A DNA stretch of 34,332 bases from Acidimicrobiaceae bacterium. GTDB taxonomy: Bacteria > Actinomycetota > Acidimicrobiia > Acidimicrobiales > RAAP-2. The notes under the pieces are model-generated. The model was given only the letters and a program-made list of their open reading frames with translations, was not told the DNA's origin and searched no databases. The stretch is from the NCBI GenBank assembly GCA_003160115.1, contig PLQL01000017.1:1-34332 (forward strand). The letters run 5' to 3'. How positions within the stretch are numbered: the stretch's first letter is position 1; every line of letters starts with the position of its first letter. Made by a program: the position numbers and the translations under genes. Shown one piece after another: positions 7,936 through 15,412 of the stretch.

Positions 7936-8603
7936 GTTCTCCGAACCTCGGTCCCGGGCCGAGCACGAAGATTCGCCGACTCCCTGATAAGGCCACGTAC
8001 GACTCGGACGCGATCTTCTCGATTCTCGACGAAGCGCGTTATTGCTACGTCGCCGGCATCGTCGACGGACTCGCGATGGCGCTGCCGACGTTGCACGCGC
8101 GCGAAGGGCGCACGTTGTACCTGCACGGCAACCGGTCCAACGCCATCATGAAGGCAGTGCTTGACGCGGGGCGCGCCTGCGTGAGCGTCACGATCTATGA
8201 CGGCATGCGACTCGCGCGAAGTGGTTTTGAGTCCTCGATTGCGTATCGCTCGGTCGTCGTCGTCGGATCGACGCGCTCGGTCGAGGACGAAGCGGAAAGG
8301 GCGAGGATCCTGGATCTTTTCGTTGACATGGTCCTGCCGGGGCGCGCGAGCGAAGTGCGGCCCATGACCCAAAAAGAGACACGGCTCACCCTGGTCGTCG
8401 CGCTCAGCATTGACGAGGCCTCGGCGAAGGTCTCCCAGGGACCCACCGAGGACGACACCGATGACCAGGAACTACCCATCTGGTCCGGCACCGTGCCCGC
8501 TCATCTGAGCTTCGACGAGCCAGTCCCCAGTCGCGACGGCGCCATGGCGGCAGGTACGGTGCCCTTGCCCGCGTCAGTGCGCCGACTCCTCGATCTGCGG
8601 TGA
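7932..8603 (+). CDS. Pyridoxamine 5'-phosphate oxidase-related FMN-binding protein
   Basis: This 223-residue protein is of the flavin-nucleotide-binding split-barrel type (COG3467, NimA-like). Visible features are the N-terminal LPDKATYDSDAIFSILDEA followed by YCYVAGIVDGLAMALPTLHAREGRTLYLHG, then AVLDAGRACVSVTIYDGMRLARSG and YRSVVVVGSTRSVEDE, a standard order in this group. The usual starting motif is R-x-x-x-R/K-A-x-Y-D, here RRLPDKATYD. The C-terminal tail is acidic and poorly conserved. It may bind FMN, heme or F420-like cofactors; the exact reaction is not predictable. It overlaps both neighbours (ATGA upstream, TGATG downstream), so it is probably translated in coupled fashion. Confidence 0.83.
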   Translation: MSSPNLGPGPSTKIRRLPDKATYDSDAIFSILDEARYCYVAGIVDGLAMALPTLHAREGRTLYLHGNRSNAIMKAVLDAGRACVSVTIYDGMRLARSGFESSIAYRSVVVVGSTRSVEDEAERARILDLFVDMVLPGRASEVRPMTQKETRLTLVVALSIDEASAKVSQGPTEDDTDDQELPIWSGTVPAHLSFDEPVPSRDGAMAAGTVPLPASVRRLLDLR

Positions 8604-9154
8604 TGGACCGCTACGGCGAGCTTCGCTCCGCGATTCGAGCCATCACCCCCGTCGACGAGCGCGAGGCCCAGTCCATCCGCGCCACGTTGGACCGACTCGA
8701 CTGGCCGGCCAATCCCTACGACGAGCGGCTGAAGGACCACCACGTCACCGCCTCGGCTTTCGTGGTCTCGGCGCGTGGGGTGATCCTGCATCGACATAAG
8801 CGCCTCGGCATCTGGGTCCAACCCGGTGGACACATTGACTACGACGAGAGCGCCCCGCTCGCGGCCCTGCGCGAGACCTACGAGGAGACTGGTCTACCCG
8901 TGCGCCACCTCGAGCCGCCGTTGCTCTTTCACGTGGACGTTCACCCTGGACCACGGGGTCACACCCACTACGATCTGCGCTACGTCCTGGTGTCGCCACC
9001 CCAAGAGCCGAGTCCGCTCGCGGGCGAAAGTCGTCAGGTCTACTGGTTCAGCTTCGAAGGAGCACAGGAGCGCTGCGAGAAGTCGCTCGCTCCGGCGCTT
9101 GCGAAGCTTGGACAGTGGTACGCACACAGTGACGTGAAAGACTACGAGCCGTGA
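8603..9154 (+). CDS. Nudix hydrolase
   Basis: This 183-residue protein has a perfect Nudix box, G-x5-E-x7-REUxEExGU, at residues 76-98 (from GHIDYDE to EETGL). Nudix enzymes hydrolyse nucleoside diphosphates linked to other moieties and need Mg2+ bound by the glutamates. The N-terminal extension (about 48 residues) resembles that of actinobacterial Nudix proteins annotated as NTP pyrophosphohydrolases; the substrate is not deducible. I selected ATG 8603, which overlaps the preceding TGA (TGATG); GTG 8600 is the alternative and adds one residue. The end overlaps the next gene (GTGA). Confidence 0.87.
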   Translation: MDRYGELRSAIRAITPVDEREAQSIRATLDRLDWPANPYDERLKDHHVTASAFVVSARGVILHRHKRLGIWVQPGGHIDYDESAPLAALRETYEETGLPVRHLEPPLLFHVDVHPGPRGHTHYDLRYVLVSPPQEPSPLAGESRQVYWFSFEGAQERCEKSLAPALAKLGQWYAHSDVKDYEP

Positions 9155-9861
9155 GTGAGACCGAAGCGCTGCGCGCCTTGATGCAAGCCGATCGCTGGAT
9201 CGACCGCGTCGCGTCCCAGCGCAACCACCTGCCCGAGAAGACCGAACTCGCGACGCTCGAGGCCGAATTGCGCGCGCTCTTGAAGGCGCTCCAGGAGGCC
9301 CAAAGCGACATCGAACCGATTCAACGCGCCTACGAGGACGCCGCCGCCGAAGCGCAGCGACTGCGAAAGCGTGAGAACGACCTCGCCACCACCCTGGCCA
9401 CGTCGACCGCGAACGCTCGCGAGCTCGGCGCGATACACACCGAACTCGATCACGTGCGAGAGTTGCTCGGCGCGAGCGAGGATCGCGAACTCGAATATCT
9501 GCTCGCCCTCGAGCCGCTTGAAGAGGTGGTCGCGGCATTACGGGCCAGAGCACAACCCGACGTCGCGCGACGTGGTGAATTGCAGGCCCGGATCGCCGAA
9601 CTCGAGGTTTCACTCGATGAGGAATTGGCGTCGCTGCGCGAGGGACGTCGCGACTGCGCGTCCGCGCTGTTGCCCGAGCTGCTGGCGCGCTACGACGCGG
9701 CGCTCGTGCGAGCAGGAACGTCGGGCGCGGCCGAGGTCGACGCGGGTCGTTGTGACGGCTGTCGCATCGCCCTTTCGCCACTCGACGTGGACCGTTGGAA
9801 GGCACAGCCAAGCGGGACCTTCTTGCCCTGTCCCGAGTGTGGGCGACTGCTGCTGCCGTGA
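9151..9861 (+). CDS. Coiled-coil protein with C-terminal C4 zinc ribbon
   Basis: This 236-residue protein begins with a long, charged helical region (about residues 1-180, rich in Glu/Ala/Leu/Arg) expected to form an antiparallel coiled coil. It ends in a four-cysteine zinc ribbon: Cys201, Cys204, Cys227 and Cys230 (RCDGCR and PCPEC). This is the architecture of the actinobacterial C4-type zinc-ribbon family that includes mycobacterial Rv2229c. There, as here, the gene is next to a histidine-phosphatase (CobC-like) gene. Its molecular role is not established; nucleic-acid or protein contact is inferred from the ribbon. The GTG start overlaps the previous stop (GTGA). Confidence 0.88.
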   Translation: MSETEALRALMQADRWIDRVASQRNHLPEKTELATLEAELRALLKALQEAQSDIEPIQRAYEDAAAEAQRLRKRENDLATTLATSTANARELGAIHTELDHVRELLGASEDRELEYLLALEPLEEVVAALRARAQPDVARRGELQARIAELEVSLDEELASLREGRRDCASALLPELLARYDAALVRAGTSGAAEVDAGRCDGCRIALSPLDVDRWKAQPSGTFLPCPECGRLLLP

Positions 9862-10451
9862 TCATCTTTGTCCGCCACGGTCAGACGACCACGAACGCCA
9901 AGGGTCTGCTCGTGGGTCGAAGTGACCCTGGACTCACCGAACTCGGCAAGCGCCAAGCGTGCGCCCTGGCTCCGTTGCTCGCCGGCGTGAAGGAGGTCTG
10001 GACCTCGCCGCTTCGTCGCGCCCGTGAAACCGCACAGTTGGCCCTGCCCGACGTCACGGCCGTCGTCAGAGCGTCCTTCATCGAAGTCGACTACGGCGAC
10101 CTCGAGGGCCAACCTCTCAGCATCGTGAGTGGCGAACAATGGGAGGCTTTCGAGACTGATCACGAACTGGCCCTGGGTAACGGCGAATCACTCGCGTCGG
10201 TGGACGCTCGGGTCCACGCCGAACTTGATGCTCTGTTGACTGATCCGACGAGCCTGTTGCACCAAGCTCACGAACACCTGGCGATCGTGAGCCACGTGTC
10301 GCCCATCAAATCGGCGACCGTCTGGGCGCTTGGGGTACCGGGGTCGGTCGCGTGGCGTACGCGTCTGGACAACGGCTCGATCACCACGATCGCGACGCGT
10401 CGTTCCGCGCCTACTCTGGTCCACTTCAACATGGTGCCGCCGCTTCTTTGA
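9858..10451 (+). CDS. Histidine phosphatase (phosphoglycerate mutase-like) protein
   Basis: This 197-residue protein starts with FVRHGQTTTN, where His7 is the phosphoacceptor (RHG). The second catalytic histidine is His146 in IVSHVSPI. Arg53/54 in SPLRRARETA and the acidic EVDYGDLEG complete the active site. In mycobacteria the equivalent protein (Rv2228c) is fused to an N-terminal RNase HI domain. Here the GTG start overlaps the zinc-ribbon stop (GTGA), so no RNase HI domain is present. Possible activities are alpha-ribazole phosphatase or general phosphatase. It ends one base before the convergent PAQR gene. Confidence 0.87.
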   Translation: MIIFVRHGQTTTNAKGLLVGRSDPGLTELGKRQACALAPLLAGVKEVWTSPLRRARETAQLALPDVTAVVRASFIEVDYGDLEGQPLSIVSGEQWEAFETDHELALGNGESLASVDARVHAELDALLTDPTSLLHQAHEHLAIVSHVSPIKSATVWALGVPGSVAWRTRLDNGSITTIATRRSAPTLVHFNMVPPLL

Positions 10452-11117
10452 TTAGTGAAGAGCCACGTACAGCGCGGCGAAGTGGAGTCCCGCGCCCAGG
10501 ATCGTAAAGGCGTGAAAGAGCTCGTGGTAGCCAAAGACCCGCGGCGACAACTTGGGCCGCTTGGTGCCGTAGAAGACGGCGCCCACTGAGTAGGCGAGGC
10601 CGCCCGCGACTACCAACGCGAAGCACTGCGATCCTCCGCCGCGATAGATCTGGGGCATGACCGCGACCGCGGCCCAGCCCACGACCAGGTAGGGGAGCGT
10701 GTTAACCCATTTGGGAGTGTCGAGGGCCAATTGACGGATGGTGATGCCGATCGCGGCACCCGCACCGATGACGACCATCAGTACGACGCGAATCGTGCCG
10801 TGCATCGTGAGTCCCGCGATGCCGAGGTAGCTGCCCGTGATGGCGAGGAAGATCGCCGAGTGGTCCGCCCGTTTCCACGCGCGACGTTGCGTGGGCGTCC
10901 ATCTGCCACGGTGAAAGAGCGCACTCGTCGTCATCATCGAGGCAACCCCGAACACGTAGCAAAGGACCCAACCCACCTGGGCCCAGGTGTGCGCACGCAG
11001 CAGCAGCATCGGTGAACAGCCCAACAGGACCACCACGCCCCCAGCGTGCAGCCAACCTCGCATCAGTGGCTTCTCGCCGGGTGCCGGTCGATCGGTCGTG
11101 CGGGCGTGACTGCTCAC
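10452..11117 (-). CDS. Hemolysin III / PAQR-family membrane protein
   Basis: This 221-residue integral membrane protein has about seven hydrophobic segments. The conserved PAQR metal-site motifs are present: TTSALFHRGRW (Ser and His, about 63-73), ADHSAIFLAITGSY (Asp and His, about 84-97) and a C-terminal GYHELFHAFTILGAGLHF with the H-x3-H pair. Members are predicted to be membrane zinc hydrolases or regulators of membrane fluidity; the older name hemolysin III does not imply toxin activity. The start is GTG 11117 with no ribosome site, and TAGGGT 6 nt upstream marks a probable leaderless start. Confidence 0.88.
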   Translation of the reverse strand: MSSHARTTDRPAPGEKPLMRGWLHAGGVVVLLGCSPMLLLRAHTWAQVGWVLCYVFGVASMMTTSALFHRGRWTPTQRRAWKRADHSAIFLAITGSYLGIAGLTMHGTIRVVLMVVIGAGAAIGITIRQLALDTPKWVNTLPYLVVGWAAVAVMPQIYRGGGSQCFALVVAGGLAYSVGAVFYGTKRPKLSPRVFGYHELFHAFTILGAGLHFAALYVALH

Positions 11118-11123
11118 GTTCCC

Positions 11124-11129
11124 ACCCTA
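11124..11129 (-). promoter_or_regulatory. Leaderless -10 element TAGGGT for the PAQR gene
   Basis: TAGGGT is followed by 6 nt (GGGAAC) and then the GTG start. The arrangement is identical to that of the EEP gene at 7087-7092. A -35 is not recognisable. Confidence 0.6.
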
Positions 11130-11166
11130 CGTTGGTGTCACCGGTGGAGTCTTCTGGACACAACGA

Positions 11167-11201
11167 AGCCCGCTCATTCCGTCGAGCGGAACAAGCGGGC
11201 T
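11167..11201. other. Strong imperfect hairpin in a divergent spacer
   Basis: The arms AGCCCGCT-CA-TTCCG and CGGAA-CA-AGCGGGCT pair over 13 bp with one 2-nt internal mismatch and a loop of about 5 nt. No T tract follows on either strand. It lies between the divergent PAQR gene and the aldo/keto reductase, so it terminates neither. It may be a terminator-like end of an unannotated short RNA, a leader structure of the gene at 11320, or a protein-binding dyad. Confidence 0.5.
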
Positions 11202-11288
11202 CACGATGTTTGGCCCCCCCAGCCAATAGAGAAGAAATTACCCTGCGTGCAACCAGTACTCTGGCAAAAGAAGCCCCGAAACCAAGGG

Positions 11289-11306
11289 TTGTGCAGAATT
11301 TCACAA
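11289..11306. promoter_or_regulatory. Possible operator, TTGTG-N8-CACAA
   Basis: The inverted repeat TTGTG-N8-CACAA overlaps a CAGAAT that could serve as a -10 for the aldo/keto reductase, and it ends 2 nt before the AAGGAG ribosome site. The short arms and AT-rich centre are typical of operators, but a 5-bp arm can occur by chance. Confidence 0.25.
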
Positions 11307-11319
11307 AGAAGGAGCCCGC

Positions 11320-12303
11320 GTGGAGCGACGGAAGCTAGGACAAGGGCTCGAGGTTTCCGCCCAGGGACTCGGTTGCATGGGCATGAGTGAGTTCTACGGC
11401 GAAGGTGACGACGGCGAATCGATCGCCACGATCCACGCCGCGCTCGACCACGGCGTGAACTTTCTCGACACCGCCGACATGTACGGACCGTTCAAGAACG
11501 AAGTGCTGGTCGGTTTGGCAATCAAGGAGCGGCGGGGCGAAGTCGTGCTCGCCACCAAGTTCGGTAACCAACGCGGCGAGGACGGCGCGTACTTGGGCAT
11601 CAACGGGCAACCCGAGTACGTCCGACAAGCCTGTGACGATTCCCTGCGTCGATTGGGCGTTGACGTGATCGACCTCTATTACCAGCACCGCGTCGACCGC
11701 ACCCTGCCGATCGAAGAGACCTGGGGGGCCATGAAAGAGTTGGTCGAGGCCGGCAAGGTCCGTCACCTGGGCATCTCGGAGGCCTCGTCGGCGACCATCG
11801 AGCGAGCTCACGCGGTGCATCCGGTGACCGCGCTGCAGAGCGAGTACTCGCTTTGGACGCGCGACCCCGAGGACGACGTGCTCGGGACCTGTCGACGTCT
11901 GGGCATTGGCTTCGTCGCCTACAGTCCACTCGGCCGGGGTTTTCTCACTGGTGAAACCGCGAACCGTAGTGCGTCGGACCCGAAGGACTTTCGCAGCGTG
12001 AATCCGCGCTTCGTGGGTGAGGCGGGGGCCAGTAACTTGAAATTCGTCGCGAACCTCGAGTCGATCGCCGACGAGAAGCACGTGAGCGTCGCTCAGTTAG
12101 CGCTGGCCTGGGTCCTCTCACGTGGTGCCGACGTGGTGCCCATTCCCGGGACCAAGCGGCGCAAATGGTTGCTCGAGAACATCGCCGCGAGTGACATCGT
12201 GCTGAGCGAATCTGACCTCGCCGCCATCAGTGCCGCCGTACCGCGCGAAGCGGTCCAGGGAAAGCGTTACGCCGAGCGGGCAATGGATTCGCTCAACGGT
12301 TGA
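11320..12303 (+). CDS. Aldo/keto reductase
   Basis: This 327-residue TIM-barrel NADPH-dependent oxidoreductase is of the YajO/pyridoxal-reductase-like branch (AKR13 type). The catalytic tetrad is intact: Asp50, Tyr55 ([10 protein letters not shown]), Lys80 (ATKFG) and His123 (YYQHRVD). The cofactor-binding C-terminal part has [16 protein letters not shown], where the K-R contacts the 2'-phosphate of NADPH in the family. GTG 11320 is supported by AAGGAG with 5-nt spacing. The substrate is unknown; such enzymes reduce aldehydes and ketones. The 3' end overlaps the convergent cydC by 11 nt. Confidence 0.92.
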   Translation: MERRKLGQGLEVSAQGLGCMGMSEFYGEGDDGESIATIHAALDHGVNFLDTADMYGPFKNEVLVGLAIKERRGEVVLATKFGNQRGEDGAYLGINGQPEYVRQACDDSLRRLGVDVIDLYYQHRVDRTLPIEETWGAMKELVEAGKVRHLGISEASSATIERAHAVHPVTALQSEYSLWTRDPEDDVLGTCRRLGIGFVAYSPLGRGFLTGETANRSASDPKDFRSVNPRFVGEAGASNLKFVANLESIADEKHVSVAQLALAWVLSRGADVVPIPGTKRRKWLLENIAASDIVLSESDLAAISAAVPREAVQGKRYAERAMDSLNG

Positions 12304-13894
12304 GTCGACGCAACTGGCCGTCGGCCAGTTCGTAGGTCTCGTCACACCAGAGCACGACGTGCTCGTCGTGGGTCGCCACCACTATCGTCGCGTCCACGGT
12401 GGCGAGAAGTTCGAGTACCTTGTTCGTCTCCTCGGCTCCGAGCCCGCTGGTTGGCTCGTCGGCGACGAGCACCTGTGGACCCGTCACCAGGGCGCGCACT
12501 ATCGCAACCCTTTGACGTTCTCCACGTGAGAGTTCGTCGAACCTGGTCGTTTCATCGGTGAAGAGCCCGAGATCGGAGAGTTCTTGGAGCGAGTCTCGAA
12601 CACCCGCGCGCCCCAGGTGCAACACGTCGCGCGCGTAACCTTTGGTGAGACCAGGTTCACTGGCCACGTAGCTGAGCATGGAGCGAAGCTGCGCCTCGTC
12701 GATGTCGCGCACTTCGACGCCGCCGATGCTCAGTCGTCCCGACGAGACCGGATCGAGACCAACAAGCGCACGCAAGAGTGTCGACTTGCCCGCGCCCGAG
12801 GAACCGATGATCGCGATACGTCGTCCTGGGCTGATCACGAAGTCCGCGTTCAGCACCAACTCGGCGCCGTCCTCGCGCAAAGTAAGTTGACGCGCGCGAA
12901 TTGTGGCGTCGACGGGCCAGTTCGCACCGACGCCAAAAGGGCTCTCGTCGAGTTCCTCGAGTCGTTCACTCGATCCGCTGACAGCGACTGCGGTGTCCAG
13001 GGCGAGGCGAATCGTCGCGAGCGAGTCGGCGGTGGCGACACCGAGCAGCGCCACCACGACGAGCCAGGTCGGCGAGCCGTGCGCTCGAGCCACCCAGAGC
13101 ACCTGGAGTGCGAGTAGACCGGCGACGAGAGGCAACAGAATCGAACGACGCGCGACGAGGTGGGAAGTCTCCTCAGCGTGTTCGAGTGACTCGCGACGCT
13201 CGTTGAGGCGCGAGGCCGCGTAGTCCTCTCGTCCGAGCAAAGTGAGTTCGGGTACGACGGCACTGAGTTCGACGAGTGCGCCCTGGTAGGCACCTCGTGC
13301 GTGGCGCAGCGTCCTCTGGGCTCGCACGAGTGGTCCTACGTTCGTCACGAGCAGTGTGACGGCGGTAATCTGGATCAGCGCGAACCAGAATGCAACGTGC
13401 AGCCACTTCGCGTGCGGTGGAAGCACGGCCACCACGACGTCGCCTAGCGCCATCGTCACGAGCGTACTGATGACTGGCAGCGCGAAGCGAAGCCAAAGAT
13501 CCTGGAGTTCGTCGGTGTCGCGCAGCGAGCGCTCGAGAAGGTCGCCGGCCGCGTGCACTCGCCAGCGTGAGTAATCCCAACGCCCCACGGTCGCCACGAG
13601 CCAGCGTCGCCATCTCGTCACGGCTTCGAAGCCCAGCCGGTGAGCGCTCACGCGCTCGAAGAACCGCAACGGCGAACGCAGGAAGGCGAGGACTTCGATG
13701 ATGATGAGCACCCCCGCTACCGCCGCCAGACCTGGTCGTCGGGCGCTCTCGACGAGCAAACCGATGGCCCCCACGAGCAGGCCCACGCTCGTTATCGTGG
13801 CGACGCTGCCCGCAAGGATCGCGCGGATCAGTTCACCGGAGGGAGGCTGAGCCCGCCGAAGCCAACGCAGAAGACGGCGCAAGTCGCTGTTCAT
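12293..13894 (-). CDS. cydC: CydC, ABC exporter subunit of the CydDC type
   Basis: This 533-residue half-transporter has six hydrophobic segments in residues 1-310 and an ATPase domain after about 335. It resembles CydC by its N terminus, its length and its partner. The ATPase site is complete: Walker [11 protein letters not shown], Walker [11 protein letters not shown] with catalytic Glu, and H-loop VATHDEH. The signature loop is LSRGERQRV, with Arg in place of the first Gly of LSGGQ. CydDC pairs are needed for cytochrome bd assembly; they have been described as thiol exporters and more recently as heme transporters. No cydAB is in the window. It overlaps cydD by 4 nt. Confidence 0.85.
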   Translation of the reverse strand: MNSDLRRLLRWLRRAQPPSGELIRAILAGSVATITSVGLLVGAIGLLVESARRPGLAAVAGVLIIIEVLAFLRSPLRFFERVSAHRLGFEAVTRWRRWLVATVGRWDYSRWRVHAAGDLLERSLRDTDELQDLWLRFALPVISTLVTMALGDVVVAVLPPHAKWLHVAFWFALIQITAVTLLVTNVGPLVRAQRTLRHARGAYQGALVELSAVVPELTLLGREDYAASRLNERRESLEHAEETSHLVARRSILLPLVAGLLALQVLWVARAHGSPTWLVVVALLGVATADSLATIRLALDTAVAVSGSSERLEELDESPFGVGANWPVDATIRARQLTLREDGAELVLNADFVISPGRRIAIIGSSGAGKSTLLRALVGLDPVSSGRLSIGGVEVRDIDEAQLRSMLSYVASEPGLTKGYARDVLHLGRAGVRDSLQELSDLGLFTDETTRFDELSRGERQRVAIVRALVTGPQVLVADEPTSGLGAEETNKVLELLATVDATIVVATHDEHVVLWCDETYELADGQLRRLNR

Positions 13895-15384
13895 CCGGGC
13901 ACCTCGAAACGTTGATGCGCGTGGTCGAGCAGCGGCGTGTCAACTGTTGCTTCGACGACCGCGACGTCGTTGAGTGAGTCGAGAAGCGAGCGAATAGACC
14001 GACGGGCGTGCACGTCGACGACGCCAGCGATGTCGTCGAGCACGAGGAGTGAAGGTTCCGCCAGTACGCAACGAGCGAGCGCGAGACGTACCTTCTCACC
14101 AGTACTAAGTCCCCGACCGTCCGCGAGCAAGGACACGGCGAGATCAGAAAAGCGCGGGCCCGTGAGGTCCAGGGCTTGGAGCAGGGTCTTGATCCTCTCG
14201 GAATCCACGTCGCGACCGAGACTGAGGTTGTCGTAGAGCGTCCCAGCGACCAAGGCACTTTCGACGCTCACGTAACCAATCACGACGTCGCCGTGAGACG
14301 CCCGTCCCGACGTCGACGCACGCCAACCGAGCAGTGTGTGCAACAACGTGGTCTTGCCCGCACCCGAGGGTCCGGTGATCAATACCCGATCACCGCGCGT
14401 CACCGTGAAGTCATAAGAGGTGGAACCGGCTTCGGTGACGAGATGTTCGGCCCGCAGGAGCGTTTCGTTCGCGCTGGCTGGCAATGACGCGGGCACCGAA
14501 AGGAGGGCGAGTGACTTCTGGGCGTTTTCGCGTCGATGGAACTCGACGCCAAATCGCCTGACGTTCACGAAGATCTCGCTAGTGACGAGAATTGCTATCA
14601 GGGCGTGCTCGAGTGAGAGGTGGCCCTCCAAGAGCCCAAAGCCGACCACCATCGCCACCAACCCAATACTCACGCCGCTAAGAAATTCGGTGATGAGTGA
14701 CGATTCCAATGCGACACGTATGGCGCGCATCGCAATTGCGTGTTCGGAGTTCGAGATCGCCGCGATCTCCTCGGCACCGTAGGCGACCGCCCCGAGTGCG
14801 CGAAGTTCGGGCGCGTGATTGAGCAGTTCGAGTTGACGCGCCTCGAGCAAGGATCGACGCTGTTGGTAGTCCTCGGCGAGCGTTTCACTTCGGCGTCCCG
14901 CGCGTTGGTAGAGCGGCACCGCGAGGCCCATGAGGACCACGGTTATCAACGTGCTCAACCAGCCGACGGCCCAGAACACCACTCCCAGACCGAGCACGCT
15001 CACGCGGGCGCTCGTGGCGAGAAGCTCGAGCCCTGGACCGTCGCTGGCGTGGTCGATCGCGAGCGCCAGATCGCCACGACTTCGCTCACCTTCGCTGCGC
15101 GGTACGCGAAGGTGGCTTACGAGATGACGGCGCCAAAATTGCTTGATCGCACGCGAGGTCGCCGTGTTCCATTCGACGAGCGCGTTGGCGAGTAGCCATC
15201 GCCCGGCGAGCACGACCGAAAGCAGCACCAGTCCCGTGGACGTTGAGTCGTGAGCCAGCCTGGTCAGGGCCACCGCACTCGCCACCGCGAGCGCAAGCGA
15301 CAGCATGACGTTGACAACGCCAAGCGCGCGGGCCGAGAGCCGATAGGAGGGCTCTGTTGAAGTCGTCGACATTCCAGAGGCCAC
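13891..15384 (-). CDS. cydD: CydD-like ABC exporter subunit with a degenerate ATPase site
   Basis: This 497-residue half-transporter is the partner of the downstream cydC (ATGA overlap). The membrane domain spans about residues 20-290. The ATPase domain has a good Walker A (TGPSGAGKTT) and the signature LSTGEKVRLALAR. Walker B reads LLVLDDIAG, with Asp where the catalytic Glu is expected, and the H-loop reads VVEATVDTP, with Val where His is expected. This subunit thus supplies the signature for the active site of CydC while its own site is degenerate. It is shorter than typical CydD (about 540-590). GTG 15384 is chosen because TAGCAT lies 6 nt upstream (leaderless); a second in-frame ATG comes four codons later. 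Confidence 0.8.
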   Translation of the reverse strand: MASGMSTTSTEPSYRLSARALGVVNVMLSLALAVASAVALTRLAHDSTSTGLVLLSVVLAGRWLLANALVEWNTATSRAIKQFWRRHLVSHLRVPRSEGERSRGDLALAIDHASDGPGLELLATSARVSVLGLGVVFWAVGWLSTLITVVLMGLAVPLYQRAGRRSETLAEDYQQRRSLLEARQLELLNHAPELRALGAVAYGAEEIAAISNSEHAIAMRAIRVALESSLITEFLSGVSIGLVAMVVGFGLLEGHLSLEHALIAILVTSEIFVNVRRFGVEFHRRENAQKSLALLSVPASLPASANETLLRAEHLVTEAGSTSYDFTVTRGDRVLITGPSGAGKTTLLHTLLGWRASTSGRASHGDVVIGYVSVESALVAGTLYDNLSLGRDVDSERIKTLLQALDLTGPRFSDLAVSLLADGRGLSTGEKVRLALARCVLAEPSLLVLDDIAGVVDVHARRSIRSLLDSLNDVAVVEATVDTPLLDHAHQRFEVPG

Positions 15385-15390
15385 CGTGCA

Positions 15391-15396
15391 ATGCTA
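15391..15396 (-). promoter_or_regulatory. Leaderless -10 element TAGCAT for cydDC
   Basis: TAGCAT is followed by 6 nt (TGCACG) and GTG 15384. No ribosome site is present. It lies in the 28-bp gap after the RecB-like gene, so cydDC probably has its own promoter. Confidence 0.55.
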
Positions 15397-15412
15397 ACGA
15401 GCCCGCGAGAAC

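Noticed and set aside
8894..9865. Minus-strand frame of about 320 codons opposite the Nudix and zinc-ribbon genes
   Set aside because: An arginine-rich composition typical of antisense frames; both plus-strand genes carry intact catalytic or metal motifs.
11213..11220. Run of seven C in the divergent spacer, considered as a phase-variation tract
   Set aside because: It lies outside any reading frame and is not placed in a promoter spacer I can define; seven C in high-GC DNA is not remarkable.
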